DNA of 64,000 nucleotides from positions 55,598,539 through 55,662,538 of the forward strand of contig CM060976.1 in assembly GCA_030765065.1 (NCBI GenBank), in the 5' to 3' direction. Positions 35,748 to 48,202 of this stretch are shown here, in pieces (position 1 is the stretch's first letter; every line of letters begins with the position of its first letter). Under the pieces are notes generated by a model, which searched no databases, was not told the origin of the DNA, and saw only the letters and a program-made list of their open reading frames with translations. Made by a program: the position numbers and the translations under genes. Source of the stretch: Deroplatys truncata. Its lineage: Eukaryota; Arthropoda; Insecta; Mantodea; Mantidae.

Positions 35748-36431
35748 CACTGCCGTTTGTGAAAATTGCAACACCAAGAAAGAATTTCCCGAATAACTCC
35801 AAACTTGGTGGAAGTGTGGAAGAGTGTGCAAGCAATAAGTGATTAGGTTTGCAGAGAGATGGTGTACACGTAGACCGAGCAGAGCCCTCTCGTGTCGGTC
35901 CGACAAGGTTAGTGTTGCGCCCATGTAGTCAGTGCAGAGCTCTCAAACAAGGTGGAAACAACAAAACGAGTGCCAGTGTGCCTCGTCGTCGTCAAGTGAG
36001 CCATATCGTCATGTGAGTGAGTTCGAAGGGGTCAGAATGATCTCTCTTCGGGAAACGGGTTTGTCATACCGTGACATTTCGGCTCGTACATGCTGCTACG
36101 ACAGTGATGCGTGCGTGGAAGCAGTGGATAATGAAGGTCGTACGCAGCGAAGAGCAGGCACGGACCACGGAACATGACCACAGCACGGGATGACCGTCAT
36201 CTTGTCCGCATGACCATAACGCACCGTACAGCTGCAACCAGAGTATTGGCTCGATGCTGGAGCACTGCAGCAGAGGTGAACTTGTCTGCCTCAACGGTTC
36301 GTCGCCGTCTGCTGCAGGTTGGACTGGTGGCATACATGCTATTACATCGGCTTCCATTGTCCAGAAACCACAAGCTCCCCCGACTGCAATGTGTACGTAA
36401 ACACCGTCACTGGGGTGCCGAATTTGGTTAA
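35748..36431 (+). mobile_element. Tc1-like transposon, 5' half
   Basis: Begins CACTGCCGTTTGTGAAAATT after TA (35746-35747), matching the terminus of the fragment ending at 13929, including GCAACACCAAGAA. It is cut off near 36431, where R sequence begins. The transposase 5' part follows the terminus. Confidence 0.88.
35990..36431 (+). pseudogene. Tc1-like transposase, N-terminal part
   Basis: Helix-turn-helix region VSEFEGVRMISLRETGLSYR and DISART, then a frameshift near 36090. The second frame (36174-36431) has TTARDDRHLVRMTITHRTAA, LSASTVRRRLLQVGLVA, and RNHKLPRLQ ... HRHWGAEF. The reading stops just before the expected first catalytic Asp block. It covers the paired-like DNA-binding region (two helix-turn-helix units) but no catalytic residues. 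Complementary in extent to the C-terminal fragment at 13485-13793, though 22 kb away. The 168-codon frame on the opposite strand (36064-36570) is a shadow. Confidence 0.9.
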
Positions 36432-36432
36432 T

Positions 36433-36865
36433 ATACCTATATGAATGATACTTACATGAAAAATAAAATGTATATCTTGAATGTTCTGGCAATAGCCTAG
36501 GAGGTCCTTCCTCTTTATTCGGAAGCATTTTTGTATAATTCTGTATAACTTGTAAATGCACCACACACACAAAAATGTAGATCTCTTTAAAACAACAATT
36601 TATTTCAAATAAAATTTCTGTGGCATAAGCGGTTTGAGATATTCATTATTCAATGTTCGAATTGTTCAACATTTGTGATTCCTTTAAAGTCCCATCGATT
36701 TTCAGTTGTTTCTCTTTGTATTTCTAACGAAATGTGTAATGTAGCTCTTTTTGCAAAGGTTTATTTGGATTAAATGTAGTAGATAGAAACGTAAGCTTTA
36801 GTATGAATACTTTGTACACACACTAATAAAGATAGAGGGTAGAAAAATCATGTGAGCGTATCAAA
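36433..36865 (+). repeat. R-family repeat, 5'-truncated (R12)
   Basis: Starts with AAATAAAATGTATATCTTGA and ends with GATAGAGGGTAGAAAAATCATGTGAGCG. An internal deletion of about 100 bp removes the CATATGCTGG region. Confidence 0.8.
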
Positions 36866-37365
36866 TCACATTTTTTTCTTCGGTTTGTCCTCAACTTGCC
36901 ACTTATGCACTTTGATTCCAAAGATATCATTATCTAGGTTATCTTCTTGTGTAATTCCTGCAAATTTCAGGTCATTACACTGCACCAATCCACTTCATAA
37001 TATCTACTTGTGCTTTAGCTCTATTTTCGTAGGATTTCATTATTTATTTTGCTACCCTTTATGAGTTCATTCCCTTAATATGTCCATAAAAACTTTAAAC
37101 TTCGTTTTCTAAGTATATATTTTTATTTCATTTTTACTTCAGAGCCTGAATTGTTATCTGTGACTAATAGACACAGAATTTACCTTATAATTTAGCACTA
37201 TTATTTTACAAAATTTTTTATATCTGCTTTTCCGTTCAAAATTAATGTATCTGCTCCATAGAATCACTATAGTTTAATTACAGTGTTATAATGCCTTATT
37301 TTGTGTGCTTAGACATGCACTTATTGTTATAAAAGTTTTGAGTAAGCCGATATGCTGTTTCCATT
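36866..37365. other. Unassigned AT-rich stretch
   Basis: Nothing recognised. Confidence 0.5.
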
Positions 37366-38767
37366 TTTACTTTCTCTACTACGTATAGTAAATAGGGGAA
37401 GTATTGTATTCCACCCAAAAATTCTATACCGAGATTTTACCGGAAATGCATGTTTTGAGACCCCCTGAATCTAAAAAACATTTTGGAAACATGTCCGTGT
37501 GTGTGTCTGTGAACAGCATAACTCAGAAACGAACAGTCGGATAAATACCAAACTTGGTATTTAGGTTCAGTATCTTCCTTCATGAAGGTTTTTAAGAAAA
37601 TCCCCCCACCCCAGATTACCCTTAACATGGAAGATTTTTCGAAAATTTTAATTTTCTCAAAAATGGTTCTAACGATTTTGATTAAAATATTATATATTGA
37701 AGATACTTTCATGTCAAATAAAATGTATATCTCGAATTTTCTGGGAATGTCTCCAAAAGTATTCTTCATTGTGAACGTCTTTTGCATAACTGGTAAACCA
37801 TAAGAGTTAGCAAAATTTTACTACACAAAAATGTCGATCGCGTTAAAATACACAATTTGTCATACTTTTTTTTTGAGTGAACCATTTTCGAGATATTCCT
37901 TGTTATTCCCTTAAATTTTCCAATACTTTTACTTTTTCTCAAATTCCTTATTTTGAGTTCACCTGAATCGAAGAAAAGCATTTTTGGAAACATATCCGTG
38001 TGTGTGTCTGCGTGTCTGTGTGTCTGTGAACAGCATAACTCAGAAAAGAACAATCGGATAATCACCAAACTTGGTATTTAGGTTCAGTATCTTCCAGAGA
38101 TGCGACACGAAGGTTTTCAAGAAAATGCCCCCACCCCAGATTACACTTTACATGGAAAATTTTTCGAAAATTCTAATTTTCTCAAAAATAGCTCTAACGA
38201 TTTTGATTAAAATATCATATATTTAAGATATTTTTATGACAAATAAAATGTATATCTTGAATTTTCTGGGAATGTCTCCAAAAGTATTCATTGTGAACGA
38301 CTTTTGCATAACTGGTAAACCATAAGAGATAGACAAACATTTGCTACACAAAAAATGTAGATCGCGTTAAACTACACAATTTATGCCATATACATTTTTG
38401 TTGTTGAGTGAACCATTTTCGAGACATTTCTTATTATTCCCTTAAATTTTTCAATACTTATTTTCTCAAATGGGAATTATTTATTCATAATTTTGTCTGG
38501 ATATGCAAAGAGTATTAATCTGTGGCAAAGAGAATGGTGCTGCGCATAGCAACCAGCTATTAAGTGTAATGTCTATGCTTAAAGGCTACTGTATTTTTAT
38601 ATCGCCCTTGCAAATATATATTCCCCATACATCTACGAGAAAATTAGTATTAAGATAGAGTCTGCAAACGTTTATCTCGATTAACATGACGTAGATGGAG
38701 AATAAGCGTTTGTAAAAATAGTTTGTATAAGAGTAGAGAAAGTCATGTGAGTGTAACACATCAGAAT
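37366..38767 (+). repeat. R-family repeat, composite near full-length copy (R13)
   Basis: Head TACTTTCTCTACTACGTATA at 37370, then CGGAAATGCATGTTTTGAGA, a GT tract near 37496 and CCAAACTTGGTATTTAGG. About 550 bp later the region from TTTTGAGTTCACCTGAATC (37952) starts again with its own GT tract (38000) and the same downstream block. R13 is therefore a partial internal tandem duplication of the head half. It ends with AGAGTAGAGAAAGTCATGTGAGTG near 38735. Best single source for the subfamily-2 consensus. Confidence 0.88.
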
Positions 38768-39160
38768 TTTTTTGTGTCTTGGACAAGCAAAGAGAATGGA
38801 ATACGCCACATAGCAACCAAAGCTTAAAATATTTGCCTATTGCTTAAAACCTACCATATTCTCCTTACATCTACAAGAAAATTAGCAATAAGATTAACAT
38901 CTCTTTTAACATGAAGCATATGGAGAATAAGCGTTTGTAAAAATAGTTTTAACAAGAGTAGAGAAAGTCATGTGAGTGTAACACATCAGAGTTTTTTTAG
39001 AACTGGTCGCTATGTGTAAAACGTAATTCTCTTTGCATGTCAAAAGGTTGTGTCTGCAAATGTTTATTTCGATTAATGTGAATTAGATGGAGAATAAGAG
39101 TTTGTAAAAATAGTTTGTACAGGAGTAGAGATCATGTAAGTGTAACACATCAGATTTTTT
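38768..39160 (+). repeat. Tandem R tails (two extra copies, R14)
   Basis: The terminal part of R repeats twice more in direct orientation. Copy 1 runs about 38768-38990 (GGACAAGCAAAGAGAATGGA ... GTAGAGAAAGTCATGTGAGTG). Copy 2 runs about 38995-39155 (starting in the TGGTCGCTATGTG region, ending GAGTAGAGATCATGTAAGTG). Together with R13 the tail occurs three times in about 430 bp. Confidence 0.85.
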
Positions 39161-40497
39161 TTTTACATTGCATCTCTTTTGTTAGCTTTTGTATGGATTA
39201 CATTTTCGAACAATTATTTAACCAAGGTATCTAAATTTTCCCATGTTTGGTTTCCATATATTTTGGTGCTTCCTTATTACACAAAATGTACTCAGATTTT
39301 TAGGGATATCTGCAGACCAATTTTCTTTGCAGTATCCTTGCAATTTATTATTTTATACGCATTGAAAAGAAATGTAAATTTCCAACGCTGTCTTCCTAAT
39401 CTAAAGTGAAATATTTGGCATGTTTTGAAGATGAATTTATATACGAAGTGGACATTTTTCTTTTCTGTCTTATTGCAAATCCTATCTGTTCAACAGTGGA
39501 TAAAGTTTTTGATTTAGTAGAATTAAACCTATTTCCGTGCACTTTTGTAAATGTAATTGACTTAGAAATTCTTCTAACATTCTAAATGCCTGCTTTCAAG
39601 TTGGATTAATCTCTAGCACCATAACATTAAAGAGGAACCTCTTAAAGGGAACGTCTAAGAGATACTGACGTCTGTAAAGGATAGGAAGACACTAAGGGAA
39701 AAGGAACGCTAAAGCGGCTGCAACAGTAAACTAGATCAGTGTAGAAGAGTGTTACAGAACAGAAGTCAAAATAAAGTACCCTTTGTTGAAAAGAAAAACC
39801 TCCTCTTTCACTTCAGCCACATTTTTTTTCTTTATTGGTTTTAGCTGTTATGTTTTCACTTCCTCTAGCCTCTTCGTTTTGATTCTATTTTTCTGTTTTT
39901 ATTTCTCTGAATCTACAGAACCTTCTAGAGAATGATCCTTTGTCTTTAATCTGACTGATGCCAGGACACTCGTATACGTAGCTGATATTGGCAGTTAGGA
40001 CCAAAGGGAACTACTTGAATGAAAAGTATATAATAAATATATATATTTTACATATACATAAACTTTTAAGCTGGTCTTGTATATGAATTTCTGCGCACAG
40101 CGCAGGGTTAAAAAAATAATACAAAATTACAGAAATAACAAGACATTTACAGTAATAGTTTGGAATATAAATTTCTTCCTTGTACATAAAAACATTAAAG
40201 TGTAATAATTCAAGATGTTTTAAGGATCCAAAGTGAACATGTTTTAAAGAACTCCTATTTACAATAAAAACTACACTTTTATATTTGATCATAATTCTCA
40301 GACGAATAAAATTTATATATTTCGATTTTGATATAAATATCTTAAGAAGTCTTCATATTGAATCGAGTTTTATACACTTTAAGCACAGGTTTTACAACAT
40401 TAAGCACGTCCGACACATTCGATGTTGCTGGTTTAATTTTGCAGAAGTTTAAGCCATTCACTTTGAAATGATAAATTTTTCTGATGAACTCATGTTT
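39161..40497. other. Unassigned stretch
   Basis: No gene or element recognised. Frames at 39179-39409 (76 codons) and 40011-40292 (93 codons) lack motifs. Confidence 0.5.
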
Positions 40498-41120
40498 TAT
40501 CGAGCGAGATATCTGTGTGGGAACTTGAGGCTCCCATTCGGAAGCTCTCGGGTTTGATTCCCGGTGGCTGCCCACCTGACCATGGGTTTTTGTGGTTTTC
40601 GCTTTTTGTCAAAGGCGAACGCCGGAATTGTGTATACTGTATTCTATCATGGATTTCCTCTCACCCCATTTCCTCTCATTCCATTTCCCTTTGCTGATTC
40701 AGGCCGGGGCTGTGGTTCAGACTGTGTCGGGTAGATGGCGCAGATGCTTGCGATTTGTAACTTCTTCTGGCCCCGCTAGAGGGAATCCTGTCGGGGACTC
40801 CACTGCTGGGTCGTGTTTCCCCGATCCTACTAGAGGGACGCCTCCGAGGGATCTCCCGTGGCCGAGTGGCGAAGCTTGGAACTGCTAAGCAACTCTGTCT
40901 GTCGATTTGCGCCGGCCTCGCTCTGCAACCCAAACGACTCCTTCGGTTCCCTCGACTCATCCGTTCCTCCCGAGGGTGTACGTACAAAGAGCGCCAAAGA
41001 AAATCTCACTGCGCCTCGCGTCTATGTAACATTATTTATCATTGTACGTGGCGTTGCGAAGCCATGGCCATTTTATCGGTTGCTTTAGGCTACGGTGTAA
41101 GGATGCGCCAGTCCTTCTGC
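40498..41120 (+). mobile_element. tRNA-derived SINE, group II-like, with GC-rich body
   Basis: tRNA-like head with CATTCGGAAGCTCTCGGG and a B box (GGGTTTGATTC, 40550-40560). Next come CTGACCATGGGTTTTTGTGG and a pyrimidine-rich body (CCCATTTCCTCTCATTCC). These match the layout of the SINEs at 30956 and 53425. The 3' part (about 40720-41120) is strikingly GC-rich for this window and its end is uncertain, so a second unrelated element may be joined there. Overlapping frames of 76-103 codons on both strands reflect base composition, not genes. Confidence 0.65.
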
Positions 41121-42169
41121 TAAATAGTTACACCAATAACCACAACAAAGGTTACAAAGTAGCGTAGAAACGAAATATACGTTTACGTTTACGCTCTCGA
41201 TCGTATTGGCTAAAAGAGAAAGAGGTAGTGTGCGTGTATTCAGTTTGTCATACAGACCTCTTAGCGTGATAGGTAGCCCATACCTTATCGGCTAGTGCAG
41301 GACACGTCTTTGAAAGGATTAAAAGCTAAGGGGAAAACTTGATGAGCGCCCAGGTTAGCGAAATGTAGAATGTGCAGTGTGAGAAGATTTTCAAATTAAA
41401 GTTTGAATGGTATTCATTAAATACATAGCAATACTTTATGACAAAAAATAAACAGAACTGTATTCTTACAGTGGTATCAATGCTTGTTGCTGCATAGAAG
41501 CAAACATAACCAAATAATTAATACATAAATCAGCATGTTTTTCCTCTAATTCAAACTACAATTGTTTAATATACCTTTACTAACATATTGCTGAATATAG
41601 GAATACAACAGGATTATAGACAAAAATATAACCCAATTTTATTGCCATAATATGTATGTTATATTTGGTAAACGATATACATTTACATATTTATCTCTAT
41701 TTTCTAAACACGATCAGTCACTTATAACAAAGAGTAATTTGCATTTGGTAAACTAGTATGTAGACCATCTTTCCACTTTCCTGAAATATTTTTATCGAGT
41801 ATTTTACCATAAAAACAATTTTATGCATTGCCGTTGTAATTACTGTAACAAAGCAACCAGCCTCCCACATACCCATGATACGTCCACGAGTAATTTCGCT
41901 AGTATACGGCATGACTGGTTCTGAGACAATAAACATGTTTTGGTTTCAATAACACCAGTATAAGCAAAAGCATCAACCTCCCCTATTTTTCCCTTGCTGT
42001 GTTATCAAGCCACCACGCTCTGCGATAGGTAAGATGAAGGACATGCCTCAAAGGACCGCAGAAACGATACAAAATCCGCCGAAGAATTTCTTTGACGCTG
42101 TTTGTACAAAAGATCCATTGGGGTCGAGAGCTAGCTGTCCCGTCGGTTACTTAGTCCTATCCTAAATAA
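41121..42169. other. Unassigned stretch
   Basis: Nothing recognised on either strand. Confidence 0.5.
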
Positions 42170-42299
42170 TTGACTATTCTCTAAATCTATAAAATGTAGT
42201 TTCCGAGATGGTTTGCAAATATTTACTGTTGTTAGCTTGAAAGTAGATGGGAAAATAAGCTTCTGTATGAATAGCTTGTAAAATTTCTGTGAATTAAAT
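42170..42299 (+). repeat. R tail fragment (R15), SINE target
   Basis: Contains TTGCAAATATTTACTG and AAAATAAGCTTCTGTATGAATAGC, matching the R segment that precedes the tail. Interrupted by the SINE at 42300. Confidence 0.55.
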
Positions 42300-42647
42300 A
42301 ATCGTCGGATTACGATCCTCTTTATAGGACATGCATCCCTAAGGATTTACAAGCCAAGGCCTTGAGTCAGTAGTCTGTCGAGGAGCAAGCAAACTCTGGA
42401 TCATAGCATATTCAGGATGGGTGGTAAGGCCAATCCCTGGTGTAGAGGTGGAGGAGGAGGAAATGAAATGTAGTGATGAAAGGGATGACAGGAAAATTCG
42501 CGGATCAAGTTATCCTATCTATCATTTGCCTAACGACCGAGGAAGATAGCGAAAAAACCTTCGATCTGATTGGTCGACCCGGGGATTTGAATCCGGGACT
42601 TCCAGAATGCGGGCCACAGACGTTACTGTCTAAGCCATCGCGCTCCG
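42300..42647 (-). mobile_element. tRNA-derived SINE, group I, minus strand, 12-bp target duplication
   Basis: Perfect duplication TGTGAATTAAAT at 42288-42299 and 42648-42659. The reverse complement starts ACGGAGCGCGATGGCTTAGA (A-box region) and carries the B box GGATTCAAATCC. Its 3' half (CATCCTGAATATGCT, TTGCTCCTCGACAGAC, TGTCCTATAAAGAGGA) matches the SINE at 12146-12499. Unlike that copy, it keeps a normal A-to-B distance. Confidence 0.92.
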
Positions 42648-42707
42648 TGTGAATTAAATTATAAGCAGAGAAAATCGTATTTGTTGTTTCACATAGATTG
42701 TAAATGT

Positions 42708-43691
42708 TGAAGATGTTAAATTTTTACGTTATTTTTATTTGCAACACGCTTTGGGCGTCAATTTGAAGTAGGTTTTATTGAAGGATTTGTATTATATTTC
42801 AACTGTTGGAGAGCCAAACACTTGAAATAGTTGCAACTGCACGTATGGTAAACAGTTTCCGGTAGCCTTCGTCCCAAATGTACTTTCAGGTGGCCTTTGC
42901 CCCAAGTTTAAAAAAAATATTAACTTTGTAATTTAACTGTTTCTTTAAATATTATATTTATGTTTACCTTAGCTGCGTCAGTATTATTGTTAGAGACACG
43001 TTTCTCTTAGTAGGGTTGTGATGCGACAAGAATTTAGGCTTACACAGATTATAATTTTACTTCACTCCTTTTATTAATGCTTGATACAATTTAAATAACA
43101 CTTCACTGATATAGAGAGCTGTGAGATTCTTTTTATTAATTAATTACACTTTTTAACCCGTAAACTTATTTTTCGTCTCACAGGAATACGTATTATATTT
43201 CTTGAGGACACTTTTTGCGTCTGGTTAGTAACGCTGTCTGCAGGCAACTGAACTCTAAATTTGTAAAATTTTCTCCCTTTCAGTTTCTGATTGACTAATC
43301 CTACTCCAATAGAATACCTTTATTTAACTAAAGCTTTTTCTGGTTGTTGATTGGCTATTTTATAAACTGTCACTAAAATTACACTATTGCTTCCAAGAAT
43401 CAGAAGTAGTATTGTTAAACTCTCAAACTCATTATTGCCTCAAGGTTACCTCGTTGTTACCTCATTGTTAGCAACGTTTAACGTATTATTCTCACAGCTC
43501 CTACATTATTAAATTACGTAATGCATTCACATAACATTATTGAACATGTTTACAATAATATAATCATATGCAATGACTGTTACACACATTTTACAAATTA
43601 TTACATACACATATTGCTTCAAGGCGGGTTGTTATTGAATTTATATTATATAATTAGACTGAAATCATTTAAGTGTTAAAATACTGCCTCA
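42708..43691 (-). mobile_element. Solo LTR-A (A2), 984 bp, ATGT target duplication
   Basis: Minus-strand start TGAGGCAGTATTTTAACAC, end ACATCTTCA. ATGT is duplicated at 42704-42707 and 43692-43695. Aligns to A1 over its whole length, including the CCAAT boxes, the TTCAGTTGCCTG initiator-like word and the GACGCCCAAAGCGTG block near its 3' end. Solo. Confidence 0.9.
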
Positions 43692-43695
43692 ATGT

Positions 43696-44489
43696 TTAAC
43701 AATTTTAATTTCATTTAATTTAAAATATGGCCATTGGTATATACATACGCTATAGACATTGCTAGAAATTGGGTAAAGTAACTTTACAAATTAATGGGAC
43801 CTTGTAGCTTCATAAATTCACTTTTAATATAAAAGGATTATTTATGAGCCAGCAAGAGACGCTTTTTTGAAACGAAACTTACTCCTCTGCAATAAATCTG
43901 GTGACATCAGATTTGCAGTCTTGATAGGCACATTCAAAATTATTTGTTGACGTTTCTAATAGATAAAATGCATCTATTGGTTATTGTTATTCCTTCTATG
44001 ATATTGATTTATACCACATTCATTTGCAAATGTACTCAGTGTCTTTAATGTATGGCAATAAACTCCTTATAAATAAACAAAATAAGTGTTGAAATTCCCT
44101 CCTTCATAAAAGTGGTTTGCAGTGATCGGTGTATGCAGAATTTGCCAACATCCTTATGGGTTTCGTTTATATCAAACACTTTATTTGTATGTGCACTATT
44201 CCGCATTAATATACCATAACTCATACCGCTCTGAAAATGTGCAAAGAAGGTAACTTTTGTAAGCTTATAAGGAAATATTGTATCTTTGAAAGGCTAAATC
44301 AATTAAAAAAACTAAAGAATTGCAAGACAAATTACTCGTAGGCAGTGTTTGTGTGTTTATAACGCGCGTGTGTGTACTTATTTCTGAGATACGGCCGTAA
44401 TATATGGCTAATGATCGCGCAGATGAGATCGGAACCCTTGTCGCCGAAATATTTCTGTAACTTGCAGTAGTAGCAGCCCTACGTATGGG
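43696..44489. other. Unassigned stretch between two LTR-A copies
   Basis: No gag or pol sequence was recognised, so the two LTRs at 42708 and 44490 are not the ends of one intact element. Confidence 0.5.
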
Positions 44490-45425
44490 AGCCAAACTTG
44501 AAGGGGTTTAATTGTTGTAGTGGTTGCACCACGTTTTGCGGGAGGTATATTTCTTGGAGTATTCGCCCCACGAACGGTACAAACTTTCCGGTGACCTTCG
44601 CCCCACGTTTAAGAATCAACTTTTTTATTTTATATGTTTATTTATATATTGTATATGTATGTATACCTCGGCTGCGTCATTAGTGTTTTATAGAGAATGC
44701 ATCTCTTAGCAGGGCTGGTACGGCTAAAGAACAAGGCTTATACAAATTATAATTGTTTTGTACTTTATTTATTATTCCTTCACACGATTAAATAACAATT
44801 CACTGATATATCCTACTATAGAGCTGTAAGATTGTTATTTGCATTTTTAACAGTAAACTTTATATTATTCTCACCGCTATGAAATTTTCATGTCCCACAC
44901 TGAACCTGTACCAAACAAACTGCTTGGTTACGCTATCTTGTAGCGTCTACCGCCTGAATTTGTACATTTACTCTATTTCAAGTCTCTGATTGGCTAATTC
45001 TACTCCAATAGAATACTTATATTTAACTTTAAGCTTGTATAGTTTTTGATTAGCTATTTAAAAACTATTTTAAATATTACATTATTAGTGTTCCAAGAAT
45101 TATTAGTAGCCTTTTTAAAATTTCTAATTTATTGTTGCCTCAAGGTTACCTTGTTGTTAGTAACTTTCAGCTTCTCTAGTTTTTAAATCTTTTTGCTACG
45201 GAAGGCAGCTTGTTTCTATTCTCACAGCTCTTACATTGTTAAACTACATAATACATTCACATAGCATTATTATACATATACATAATAATATAAACGTAAT
45301 ACAATGACTGTAATATACATTTTTATATATTATAGTATACACATATTGCTTTAAGGCCAGATGTTATTATATTTTGTATGATATAATTAGACTGATATCA
45401 TTTATGCTATAAGAATACTGCTTAA
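44490..45425 (-). mobile_element. Diverged LTR-A relative (A5)
   Basis: Minus-strand alignment to LTR-A is clear in the promoter half (GATTGGCTAATTCTACTCCAATAGAATAC read on plus as CCAAT-box region; AAGGTTACCTTGTTGTTAG) and near its start (AATACTGCTTAA versus AATACTGCCTCA). It diverges near its 3' end, where GTTGCACCACGTTTTGCGGG lies near 44523. No target duplication could be fixed, so the left limit is approximate. Confidence 0.7.
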
Positions 45426-45714
45426 CATTCATATTTTCAATATAGGAGTAGAGTATAGTTTTTTTTAATTTATAATTTTTTTTATTGTACGCGGGATTCT
45501 AACGATCAATATTACTAACACTAAAAATTCTAATGCGGGAAAGTTGGCCATCATATATGTAGAGACCAAAGGTAGAAAAGGATGATCGCAAAACGATAAA
45601 TTCTTCGTTATAGAAATCTACGAGTGACTGGAATTCGATGTTTCCTTCCGTTTTGTAGATGTACATTACTAAAACTGGAATGTTATTTGTGAGTTATTTA
45701 TTATTAAAAGCAGG
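45426..45714. other. Unassigned AT-rich stretch
   Basis: Nothing recognised. Confidence 0.5.
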
Positions 45715-46075
45715 TTTACAATGCCGATGCATCTTCTTGTTCACAAATTATTATTCTCCATGTTTCCCGTCCTCGAAATCTTCTCTTCTAATTCTTTCTG
45801 TTGCATTTCTTTGATAACGCCTTCCACTCATGCAACCCTATTTTCTCTTCCTACAGATATTAATTTGAAAATCTGTTGCAGCAGTATTTTATCTTCCAAT
45901 CGTCGAACATGTCCATGCAAAATTATTTGTTAACAGTGGGAAAAATTAATTACTGAATTTTTGGTAATCCATTCTTCTCTTTTCATTTTATCTAATTTTG
46001 AATATCTAGCTGATCTAAGGAAATCAATTTGTAGAGACTGTCGTTCAGATCCTATTATGTTTTGTTCAGCACTTT
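45715..46075 (-). pseudogene. 3' end of a LINE ORF2, minus strand
   Basis: Minus-strand reading: RQSLQIDFLRSARYSKLDK, MKREEWITKNSVINF, a stop, LHGHVRRLEDKILLQQIFK and VGRENRVA. This follows the tail of insect non-LTR ORF2 proteins (E-DFLRR-ARISRLDR-RN ... WYGHV-RM-D-RLP ... P-GRR-RGRP). At least one stop and a frame change break it. It differs from the LINE tail at 18962, so two LINE lineages are present. Confidence 0.7.
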
Positions 46076-46834
46076 TTTTTAAATTTATTTTTATTATTTA
46101 TTCTTTTTAATATTCATTCTGCAAAAAGTGAAACATGCAATGGATAGCATTTTTAAGGGGTATACAATGTTTTTTTCTCAAGCTTTTCATCTATTTATTT
46201 TATGTTTGGAACAGTTGTAGAAGGGCTTGTGTAGGTCATCCTCATCAGTTTGTATCATAGGCCAATTTCTTTTAATATTGGGATTTTGGTACAACACATT
46301 AATTAGTAACCTCAAAACGTGAGATGAAGGGCTGCATTGAGCGGATGAATCCGGACTTTATCAGCTTCCACCGTTCCAGTCTCAAGAAGCCAAACCATTC
46401 CATCCTCTTTGCTACATTGTCGACATTTCGTTTAAAGATCCAGTGTAACGTTCCAGTTAATAATAATCGATCCCAAATCTTTAAGATCAGCAGGAATTCT
46501 CTGGGATCATATTCTGTAACAAATTCGAGATAACACTCTTAGCGAAATTATCCTCTAGGCTCGACGGTTCTCATACTCCAGACGTTAAAAATCACCCAAT
46601 CAGATTACCAGTGTATTCGCATCTTCGCGCCAGGCATTTACAACTTGATGTTTACACCTAGACAACCGATTCAAAGTCACTTGCTAAACAACTCAATGAG
46701 GAACGGTATAAAGCAGGTATGTCAAGGTCAGTGTTACGGATGAAAGGGAAAACCTAGGATGATCGCAGATCTAAGAGTGCGGGTTTTTAAGAATGTGGTA
46801 TTCTGTACGTTCATTTCGACTACTATTTACCGCA
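46076..46834. other. Unassigned stretch
   Basis: The 69-codon frame at 46324-46533 has no recognised motif. Confidence 0.5.
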
Positions 46835-47801
46835 CGAGGCAGTATTTTTAACACTTAAATGATATCAGTCTAATTATATGATATATAAATTCAATAATAG
46901 CCCCCTTAAAGCAATATGTGCATGTAACAATACATAAAAAGTGTACATTACAGTCATTGTAAAGGTTTATATTATTGTATACATGTTCAATAATGTTATG
47001 TGAATGCATTACGTAATTTAATAGTGTAGGAGCTGTGAGAATAACAGGTTGAAAGTTGCTAACAATGAGGTAACAATGAGGTAACCTTGAGGCAATAATG
47101 ATTTTGAAATCTTAAACGCTACTAATCATTATTGGAGCAACAATTATATAAATTTTGGAACACAGTTAATAAATAGCCAATCAACAACCAGAAAAAGCTT
47201 TAGTTAAATGAAGGTATTCTATTGAGTAGGATTAGCCAATCAGAGTCTTGAAATACAGAATTTTACAAATTTAGGCGGTAGAAAGCAATTCAGTTGTTTG
47301 CAGACAGTGTTCCTATTCAGACGCGAGATGCGAGAAGTATAATACGTAATAGTGTGATATGAAAATAGTTTACGTGTTAAAAGGTTTCAACTAATTAATA
47401 AAACAATTCTCACAGCTCTCTCTCTATATCAGTGAAGTGTAATTTAAATCGTGTCAAGCATTAATAAAAGGAGTGAAGTAAAATTATAATCTGTGTAAGC
47501 CTACATTCTTCAGTCGCACCACAACCCTGCAAAGAGAAACATGTCTCTAACAATAATACTGACGCAGCCGAGGCAAACATAAATATATAATATTTAAAGA
47601 AACAGTCAAATTACAACGTTAATATTTTTAAACATTTTTGGGGGCGAAGGCTACCGGAAAGCGGGTACTATACGTGGGTTGCAACGAACTTCAAGTTCGG
47701 TTCCCAACAGTTGAAATATAATACAACTCCTTCAATACAACCTACTTAAAATTGAACGCCAAAAACGTGGGGCAAATAACGTAAAGATACTATCTTCTTC
47801 A
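46835..47801 (+). mobile_element. Solo LTR-A (A3), 967 bp, CGCA target duplication
   Basis: Start CGAGGCAGTATTTTTAAC (TG mutated to CG), end ATCTTCTTCA. CGCA is duplicated at 46831-46834 and 47802-47805. Full-length alignment to A1 in the same orientation, including two CCAAT boxes and CAATTCAGTTGTTTGCAG. Solo. Confidence 0.9.
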
Positions 47802-47805
47802 CGCA

Positions 47806-48202
47806 TCAGAAACACGTGTTTATGAATGTATTATAAAATTATTAATTTCGTTTATATTTTATTAAACTCATCCACATGCTGTTCCTTTATACTTTACTAA
47901 CGTATTATTTTTGCTTTCAGAAAATATAAAACTGAAATAATAAATGTATCTGAACATGAAAAAACAACAAAGCATTTGTAAACAGTAAAAGGAACAAAAT
48001 ATAATAAGAGGGATTTTTATTCTACGATTGTAATATGCATATAATTTCTGTTTAGCAGCTTTGTTTCCTTTATGCACACCTTACATTAATGGGAAATGGT
48101 AAGACAGCTATCAGTTGATGATTCTCTTAATTTTACCTGTATGTTGCGATTTTGGAGAGAACTATGAGCAGAGGAATAATTTACAGAGGGTAGCATGAAG
48201 TG
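47806..48202. other. Unassigned stretch
   Basis: The 69-codon minus frame at 47868-48077 has no motif. Confidence 0.5.

Noticed and set aside
36064-36570. 168-codon minus-strand open frame, the longest in the window
   Set aside because: It is antisense to the Tc1 transposase fragment and runs into an R repeat. It has no motif of its own.
40592-41123. 76-103 codon frames on both strands
   Set aside because: GC-rich SINE-like body, proline/arginine-rich low-complexity translations without family motifs.
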